NCBI RefSeq assembly: GCF_029278565.1
Contig: NZ_CP119559.1
Coordinates: 2,356,001 to 2,420,000 of the forward strand
Length of the DNA: 64,000 nt
Source: Haloarcula halophila
GTDB taxonomy: Archaea > Halobacteriota > Halobacteria > Halobacteriales > Haloarculaceae
Reading direction: 5' to 3'
Of this stretch, positions 59,360 to 64,000 are shown piece by piece; position 1 is the stretch's first letter, and the number at the start of each line of letters is the position of its first letter. The position numbers were made by a program, and so were the translations under genes. The notes beneath the pieces were generated by a model. It was given only the letters and a program-made list of their open reading frames with translations. It had not been told where the DNA came from and searched no databases.

Positions 59360-59432
59360 AGGAGCGCCACGGCCATGAGCCACTCGCCGCCTCAGTATGA
59401 CCGTATTTGTGTACTGAAGTCCAACTACGCGT

Positions 59433-59606
59433 ATGGGACTCACGACCGACCTCGTCAACGGCATCGTCTCACTGGTCATCAGCGTCGCCATCACCGTCGC
59501 GATGGCCGACGAAGACGACGGCCCCTACGACCTGAGTGACATGGCACTGGCTGTCGCGATCACGGGATTCCTCTCGGGCTTCTTTACCAGTTATTCCGCG
59601 AAGTGA
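59433..59606 (+). CDS. Small two-helix membrane protein
   Basis: 57 residues, reading MGLTTDLVNGIVSLVISVAI through MADEDDGPYD and ending FLSGFFTSYSAK. Two hydrophobic segments (8-24 and 36-52) are joined by an acidic loop. It starts 73 bp from the divergent methyltransferase. Haloarchaeal-style acidic composition and membrane plan make it a credible small gene; function unknown. Confidence 0.55.
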   Translation: MGLTTDLVNGIVSLVISVAITVAMADEDDGPYDLSDMALAVAITGFLSGFFTSYSAK

Positions 59607-59710
59607 GCCTCACCCATAGACCTGTCCGAGTGCTGCGAGCGTCCAGACGAGGACGTGCGCACCAACGACTGGGACGAACGTCAGCCGTCGTCGGCACACC
59701 GCGGAGGTAT

Positions 59711-60127
59711 TCACTCGACCGGATCTGAGACGGTGAGCCAGTCGACCTGATCGCCAAGTCGTTTGAGACCTGTATCGTGGGTCCATAGTTTACAGATTCC
59801 GTGTCGATCCATCGCTGCGACGACTGTCGCATCACGACCACCGATTCCTGTGTCTGAGTGAGTGTCGAGAAGGTCCGCAGCAACGGCGACATCCTTCTCT
59901 GTCAGGTCTGTCACCTTGGTATCCTCGATATTGAGAAACCGGTCGATCGCTGTCTGGCTCTCGGCAAGTTGTTTCCGGAGGTAGTGAACGACCTCCATCT
60001 GTAGGACAGTGGTCATAAACAGTGGTTCGTCGGCGAGGAGAGAGCTAATGGGATCACGAACCATCTCGTGTTCGGCCAGTTCTGCGTCCAGATAGTAGAT
60101 CCAAATATTTGCGTCGAGGCAGTGCAT
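59711..60127 (-). CDS. vapC: VapC PIN-domain toxin
   Basis: 138 residues. CLDANIWIYYLDAELAEHEM (first Asp), TTVLQMEVVHYLRKQL (Glu) and IGGRDATVVAAMDRHGICKL with WTHDTGLKRL (remaining Asp residues) form the PIN RNase site. It follows the AbrB-type antitoxin by 3 bp. Typical VapBC module. Confidence 0.92.
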   Translation of the reverse strand: MHCLDANIWIYYLDAELAEHEMVRDPISSLLADEPLFMTTVLQMEVVHYLRKQLAESQTAIDRFLNIEDTKVTDLTEKDVAVAADLLDTHSDTGIGGRDATVVAAMDRHGICKLWTHDTGLKRLGDQVDWLTVSDPVE

Positions 60128-60130
60128 CGC

Positions 60131-60406
60131 TCAGGACGAGTTGGGCAGATCAGATGTCCAGTCAGATTTGATATCTTCGGGAGTGAGTGTTCCCGCCGAT
60201 TCACGCCTGGTTTCGTCGTCGATGCAGCCCTGCATCGTCTGTATGAACTCCTCACGCGAAATCTGCGGACGGATCACCACTGCCTCGTCTTCGATGTCGA
60301 TATCGACCTGTTCGCCGGGATCGATGTTGAGCCGGTCTCGAATCGATTTGGGGATCGTGATCCTGCCTTTCCTGTCGATTCGACGCTTGTCGTGTTCTGA
60401 ACTCAT
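60131..60406 (-). CDS. vapB: VapB antitoxin, AbrB-type
   Basis: 91 residues from ATG 60406. KRRIDRKGRITIPKSIRDRL is the SpoVT/AbrB DNA-binding hairpin; the helical tail QISREEFIQTMQGCIDDETR would bind VapC. A palindrome 8 bp upstream of the start is the likely operator. Confidence 0.9.
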   Translation of the reverse strand: MSSEHDKRRIDRKGRITIPKSIRDRLNIDPGEQVDIDIEDEAVVIRPQISREEFIQTMQGCIDDETRRESAGTLTPEDIKSDWTSDLPNSS

Positions 60407-60413
60407 CCTGTAT

Positions 60414-60431
60414 TTCCCACTACGGTGGGAA
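60414..60431 (-). promoter_or_regulatory. Palindrome upstream of vapBC
   Basis: TTCCCAC (60414-60420) and GTGGGAA (60425-60431) form a perfect 7-bp inverted repeat with a 4-nt spacer, centred about 17 nt from the vapB ATG. A TATA-like GTATATGTC (minus strand) follows at 60434-60442. Fits repression by VapB/VapC. Confidence 0.5.
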
Positions 60432-60610
60432 TTGACATATACATTGGTACCGAACACAGCTCGGATCCCTGTTGTCGAACGTGAGCATGAGCCTGCGAGT
60501 CTTGCGGTTTCCGTGACTTCGACCTTCGGTGGGGGAAATCCTGCGGTTTTCGAATGGGAAGCATGGAATGCGGCGACAGGTCTTTGAGTACCACTGGCGT
60601 ACCACAGCAC

Positions 60611-60880
60611 ATGGGGACGGACGCAGGCGACGACGGCGATATGGTCAAGTTGAATGTCAAGGTCCCAAAGCGACTGTTAGAGGAACTGGACGAACTGGCC
60701 GACGAGCTGAACTACACGAACCGCTCGGAGTTCGTTCGTGAGGTGTTGCGCGATACCACGGAACCGATATTGACGCCCGGCGCGCAGGAAGGCGTCTCGA
60801 AGGGCTACGCGGACGTTGCAGCGGGGCGGACGATGTCGACGGATGAAGCTCGCGACCGCCTCGGTCTCGACGAGGAGTGA
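60611..60880 (+). CDS. Ribbon-helix-helix antitoxin
   Basis: 89 residues from ATG 60611 (MGTDAGDDGDMVKLNVKVPK). VKLNVKVPKRLLEELDELAD then YTNRSEFVREVLRDT is the RHH fold, and STDEARDRLGLDEE the toxin-contacting tail. Ten bp upstream of a RelE gene on the same strand. Related in layout to the pair at 55713-56271. Confidence 0.87.
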   Translation: MGTDAGDDGDMVKLNVKVPKRLLEELDELADELNYTNRSEFVREVLRDTTEPILTPGAQEGVSKGYADVAAGRTMSTDEARDRLGLDEE

Positions 60881-60890
60881 GGACCGACCA

Positions 60891-61214
60891 GTGGCTCACG
60901 AGGTCGTCCTGACGGAGACGGTGGTCGAAACGCTGGAGCAGTTCGAACCGACGGATACCGATCGAATCATCACCAAACTGGAGGAGATCGGCGACTTTCC
61001 GGACTATTTTCTCGACCGGCTGAAGAACCATCCTGGGTACAAGCTCCGCGTCGGTGACTTCCGAATTCTGATAGATTGGGATAAGGAAAACGAGGTTCTC
61101 TATGCTATCGATGCGTTCAAGCGGAAAACCGAGTACCGCGAACTCGGCAAATACCGTGAGGTATGGGGATCGTGGCGAGACGATCTGGAGGAGACGAAAG
61201 ACGGTGACGACTGA
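60891..61214 (+). CDS. RelE/ParE-family toxin
   Basis: 107 residues from GTG 60891 (AHEVVLTETVVETLEQFEPT). HPGYKLRVGDFRILIDWDKE then VLYAIDAFKRKTEYREL is the RelE core with its basic C-terminal strand. It is 10 bp from the RHH antitoxin. Two RHH/RelE pairs in 6 kb differ enough to be independent modules. Confidence 0.87.
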   Translation: MAHEVVLTETVVETLEQFEPTDTDRIITKLEEIGDFPDYFLDRLKNHPGYKLRVGDFRILIDWDKENEVLYAIDAFKRKTEYRELGKYREVWGSWRDDLEETKDGDD

Positions 61215-61358
61215 GAAAGATGACGAAGCTGACCTGATGTCTTCGTGGCGCGCGTGTGGAACGGCCAGTAGGCCGTGACCACGTGCGAGGGGCGTCCGAG
61301 CGCAGCGAGGACGACGGCTGGGGAGGGACTGGCGAATAAAAAAGAGAGACCGCTGTAC

Positions 61359-62210
61359 CTATCTCCCCGAGTTCTCTCGCTCCGGGAACTCGATGCGACT
61401 CCAGCCCGTCAGCGCCACCGAGAGGCGTCCTTCGTACCAACTCATGGCGACCGCCCGGAATCTGACGCGCTCGCCGTCTCGAACCCGCGGCTGCTTCGAG
61501 GCCCGCCAGACCGTGAACTTCGTCGTCCCGGACTCGTCTTCGATCAGTCCCACCTGAGCGATCGCTCGCGTGCTCGGCTTCCAGAGCGTCGTGATTCGCC
61601 CCTCGATGCACACTTCCTGTTGGTTCACGTCGCCCAGTTTCCCGATCGGAACGATGGTTCCCGGTGCGAGCCACTCAGCTTCGGTGACTGCTACCGATGC
61701 ATCCACGAGATCCGCGCCGTCTGCCAGCCGCCGAGCCAGTCGCTTCGAGAGCGCCGCCGGGGTCGTTCCCGTCCTGATTCGTTTGCTGATTCTCGCTGCC
61801 TGTTCGTTCACTGCTGCTAACTCCGCTTGTGCCATCTCTGCTCGGGGGTCCACCCTCTCTGGGTCCACCCACGGGTCCACGCTCGCTGCACGCTTGCCGA
61901 ACGCCCGCCGTCGTGCCTGCTGTCCAGCCGCGACACGCTCTCGCGTCCGAACCTCTCTGTCCGAGTCCTGCCTGTGGTCCCACCGGCGTCGCGTCCGCTC
62001 GATCTCCGCCTCGCGTGCTGCCAGTCGTTCCTCCGTCTCCAGGGTCAGTCCCCGTCCACACGCTTCGAAGTGGTTCGTGTCCACCGTCGCCTGTCGCTCC
62101 TGGATCACTGAGGGTCGGAGTTCCACCCGCTCCGCTCTGGTGATCTCTTCCCCATCCGCCGTTTGTTCGTCGTGCGAAACTTCATATCGAATCGAGTTCT
62201 CAGTACTCAT
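61359..62210 (-). CDS. OB-fold nucleic-acid-binding protein
   Basis: 283 residues from ATG 62210 (MSTENSIRYEVSHDEQTADG). The N-terminal 170 residues are charged and probably helical (ETEERLAAREAEIERTRRRW). Residues 195-280 form an OB-fold: QEVCIEGRITTLWKPSTRAI, GLIEDESGTTKFTVWRASKQ and GERVRFRAVAMSWYEGRLSV resemble single-strand-binding RPA-type domains. Such proteins are common on haloarchaeal plasmids. It is followed upstream by a 690-bp structured GC-rich region, suggesting a replication or transfer role, which is inference. Confidence 0.75.
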   Translation of the reverse strand: MSTENSIRYEVSHDEQTADGEEITRAERVELRPSVIQERQATVDTNHFEACGRGLTLETEERLAAREAEIERTRRRWDHRQDSDREVRTRERVAAGQQARRRAFGKRAASVDPWVDPERVDPRAEMAQAELAAVNEQAARISKRIRTGTTPAALSKRLARRLADGADLVDASVAVTEAEWLAPGTIVPIGKLGDVNQQEVCIEGRITTLWKPSTRAIAQVGLIEDESGTTKFTVWRASKQPRVRDGERVRFRAVAMSWYEGRLSVALTGWSRIEFPERENSGR

Positions 62211-62901
62211 TGCAATCCTCGAAGGCGCCCACTCAGCGTCTTCACTGCTTTCCACGACTCTCCAGCCGTGGCTCTCCATCTCGCGACAGGCTCTCGCGTG
62301 CTGGCCGCGCCTTCATGCGCCCGGAGGGCGCGGCCAGCGCGCGCCGTCGAGAACTACCCTACCAGCACCGCGCGCCCGGCCAGCCCGGCCGAGCGGCCAG
62401 TTTCACGCCGCTTTCGCGTCTGAGGCCCGGTCGAGCCGGTGCGAGGCCGGGCGAGGACCGAAAGCGCACGTGATACTGGCGTCCCGAAAGGGCGAGCGAG
62501 GAGCACAGCGAACGCGTTCGCTGTGACCCGGGCGTCGGCTGGGCGAGCGGGGCGGACCGTGACGTCTGTTTTGGGACTCTCTGTTTCTAGTGCCTACCCA
62601 CGAGGATTCCATTCTGCACGGACAGGAAGCCACGCTCACTGCCGGTCATACAACTGGCTATGGGTGGGGATGAAAGGGGCGGCTGGCTCCGGGAAGACGG
62701 CCGATGCAAGGACCGCAACGTAGTGAGGACCGCAGCGAGGCCCTCGACCGGAGCCAGCCGGGGCTTTCTGGCTGTTTGAGCGTCGATCAGCTCACCTAAA
62801 CACCACCTTCCAGGTAAACGAGAGTTATGCAGTCGATAATATGATCTTGCACATAGCGATGAGTCTCCACACCGAACGATGGCGAGGACGGCTGCGTCGA
62901 C
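62211..62901. other. Long GC-rich non-coding region with inverted repeats
   Basis: 690 bp with no convincing gene. The part at 62300-62480 is extremely GC-rich with GGCCGCGCC/GGGCGCGGCC and CGGCCAG-type repeats in both orientations. The part at 62672-62768 is a long stem-loop described separately. Candidate roles are an origin, transfer origin or structured RNA locus; nothing decides between them. Confidence 0.5.
62672..62768. repeat. Long stem-loop with 13-bp perfect arms
   Basis: CGGCTGGCTCCGG (62680-62692) pairs perfectly with CCGGAGCCAGCCG (62748-62760). Outside it, across GGG bulges on both sides, GAAAG (62672-62676) pairs with CTTTC (62764-62768). The 55-nt loop contains a tandem repeat GAGGACCGCAACG-like unit (AGGACCGCAACG and AGGACCGCAGCG). 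Confidence 0.7.
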
Positions 62902-63333
62902 CTACTGTCGTTCCCACAACGATTCGATGCGTTCCTCTACCCGGCCAAGGACGAGTCGGCACATGTCGCGATGGTCTACCGGCCACTGTGCATCCGTTGC
63001 GTCGGAGCGGCTGGCGTTTGGCGAGGGGTGAAAGTGATCGCGTGAGTTGTGGCTGCTTGGATGGCGATCCCACCGACACTTCCAGACGCCGTCCTCGCGC
63101 TCTTCTTGATACTGGAAATTGAAATCATCGTTGCGGTACCAGCGAATCTCCACCCAGGCAGCTGTCTCCCCTGGATAGTACTCACTGGCGAATTCAGCAC
63201 GGAGACAGAGCTTCCCCTCCTCGATAACCGCTACTGATTCGAACAATCGATGGCCACGGAAGCGAGACCGTATCCGCTCCACCACCGACCGGTCAATTGG
63301 CGCGGGACTCGCACCATCGCCTGCGGGCACCAT
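62902..63333 (-). CDS. Conserved haloarchaeal protein, partner of a winged-helix gene
   Basis: 143 residues. Conserved-looking segments are GKLCLRAEFASEYYPGETAA, WVEIRWYRNDDFNFQYQEER and CRWDRHPSSHNSRDHFHPSP. The His-rich DRHPSSHNSRDHFHP block suggests metal binding. It starts 2 bp after the winged-helix gene, so the two are surely co-expressed. A C-terminal fragment of a paralogue survives at 45159-45353. Function unknown; a toxin-like or effector role beside a regulator is possible but unproven. Confidence 0.8.
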   Translation of the reverse strand: MVPAGDGASPAPIDRSVVERIRSRFRGHRLFESVAVIEEGKLCLRAEFASEYYPGETAAWVEIRWYRNDDFNFQYQEEREDGVWKCRWDRHPSSHNSRDHFHPSPNASRSDATDAQWPVDHRDMCRLVLGRVEERIESLWERQ

Positions 63334-63335
63334 CG

Positions 63336-63854
63336 TCAGCCCAGCGAGGAAGCGGCCGCACTGGCTGCTTTCCTCCGGGCGCGTTCGTGGAGCCGACGCT
63401 CCTCGATAGCGGTGGCCCAGTCACCCAAATCAACGTATACCTCGTTGACTTGCTCCGCGTCGAATTCGAGGACATCGACTTCGGCGGGCGAGTCAACGCC
63501 GTAGGTCGTACGGTATGTCTCGATCTTCTCAGTCAGTTCCGACACTCTGGTCTGTAACTCCTCAACAGTGTGGCTCTTTGCTAACTCGTTCACTCGCCGC
63601 CACTCGAAGTAGTCATCATTGCGCTCGTATCTGACCGGCCGACCGTCGTGCTGGATGACGATGCCGAGATCAGTGTAGAAGGAGAGGTGTGTCCGGGCTG
63701 CCTCCTCCGAACAGTCTGCCCGCTCGGCGATCTCGGCTGCCGTCATCGAGTCGCGAGCATGCAACACTGCACCGTATATCCGCTGTTTCGTATCTTCGCC
63801 TTCGAACGGAGTGTCAAACGGCGGTGGGCCGTCGTGGCTCGCGTTGTCCGTCAT
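63336..63854 (-). CDS. Winged-helix transcriptional regulator (TrmB/ArsR-like)
   Basis: 172 residues from ATG 63854 (MTDNASHDGPPPFDTPFEGE). DTKQRIYGAVLHARDSMTAA then EIAERADCSEEAARTHLSFY and HDGRPVRYERNDDYFEWRRV make up a winged helix, followed by a coiled-coil-like segment ELQTRVSELTEKIETYRTTY and a basic Ala-rich end. TATA-like ATATATTGG (minus strand) lies near 63890. Immediately precedes and probably regulates, or acts with, the 62902 gene. Confidence 0.8.
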   Translation of the reverse strand: MTDNASHDGPPPFDTPFEGEDTKQRIYGAVLHARDSMTAAEIAERADCSEEAARTHLSFYTDLGIVIQHDGRPVRYERNDDYFEWRRVNELAKSHTVEELQTRVSELTEKIETYRTTYGVDSPAEVDVLEFDAEQVNEVYVDLGDWATAIEERRLHERARRKAASAAASSLG

Positions 63855-63908
63855 AGGTGAACTACCGGCCGCCACACACATATATCTTCTTTATCCAATA
63901 TATATGGT

Positions 63909-64000
63909 TCACTCGCTCAGCGCGGTGACGACATCCCCAACGGAGAAGAGCCGAAGGTCGTCGCGGTCTGTGGCCGCCTCTTCGACGGATGGGTTGAACC
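63909..64000 (-). CDS. C-terminal end of an unidentified gene (runs off window)
   Basis: The minus-strand frame entering from the window edge reads FNPSVEEAATDRDDLRLFSV then GDVVTALSE and stops with TGA at 63909-63911. The acidic composition fits a haloarchaeal coding sequence. Only about 30 residues are visible, so no family can be assigned. Confidence 0.55.
   Translation of the reverse strand, partial: FNPSVEEAATDRDDLRLFSVGDVVTALSE

Noticed and set aside
1-64000. tRNA, rRNA and CRISPR arrays over the whole window
   Set aside because: No cloverleaf-like conserved arms with TTCGA-type loops, no rRNA core sequences and no regularly spaced repeats were recognised by eye.

Overview
This window comes from a haloarchaeon (class Halobacteria). 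The evidence is an acidic proteome, mostly GC-rich coding sequence, TATA-type promoters about 28 nt upstream of start codons, an archaeal TFB, a STT3/AglB-type oligosaccharyltransferase, Tat-type lipoproteins and haloarchaeal insertion sequence families (IS6, ISH8-type IS4, IS630, IS1595, IS200/IS605). I cannot name the species from sequence alone.

Layout. (1) 1-9150: GC-rich N-glycosylation locus with a sugar nucleotidyltransferase (partial), an AglB-like protein, three GT4 glycosyltransferases, a GT2/dolichol-phosphate-type transferase with membrane domain, and two small membrane proteins. (2) 9213-30492: a variable surface-glycan island, mostly AT-rich. It carries GT2 and GT4 transferases, a GT-C membrane transferase, a MOP flippase, a CapK/PaaK-like adenylating enzyme and many whole or decayed insertion sequences. 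Within it, 16661-19794 is a three-gene operon (GDP-mannose 4,6-dehydratase, sugar-nucleotide SDR, and an aminotransferase-fold enzyme whose catalytic lysine is replaced by histidine). It predicts a GDP-linked 3,6-dideoxyhexose. Two IS6-family copies flank it, one intact with an 8-bp target duplication. (3) 30588-34628: GC-rich glycan genes again (ArnT/GT39-like transferase, second flippase, FkbM methyltransferase).

(4) 34928-42086: a tightly packed minus-strand operon for a type IV secretion/conjugation apparatus: small VirB2-like membrane protein, sequon-rich surface protein, lipoprotein, VirB6-like protein, PrgI-type membrane protein and VirB4 ATPase. It points to an integrated conjugative element or plasmid. 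(5) 42371-64000: accessory DNA dominated by toxin-antitoxin-like modules (two DUF433/DUF5615 pairs, two MazF/PemK-type toxins, a HicB, a MNT nucleotidyltransferase with a broken HEPN partner, MazEF, VapBC, two RHH/RelE pairs), a duplicated SWIM-finger gene, two tandem IS200/IS605 elements with TnpB, an extra TFB, an ABC exporter cluster, an OB-fold protein and a winged-helix/partner pair.

The first half plausibly acts together: nucleotide sugars are made (gmd operon, nucleotidyltransferase), glycosyltransferases assemble a lipid-linked glycan, flippases move it outward, and the AglB-like enzyme or GT-C enzymes use it on surface proteins. The T4SS half carries its own heavily sequon-bearing exterior protein that could be a target of that machinery. 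All functions are inferred from motifs and context.
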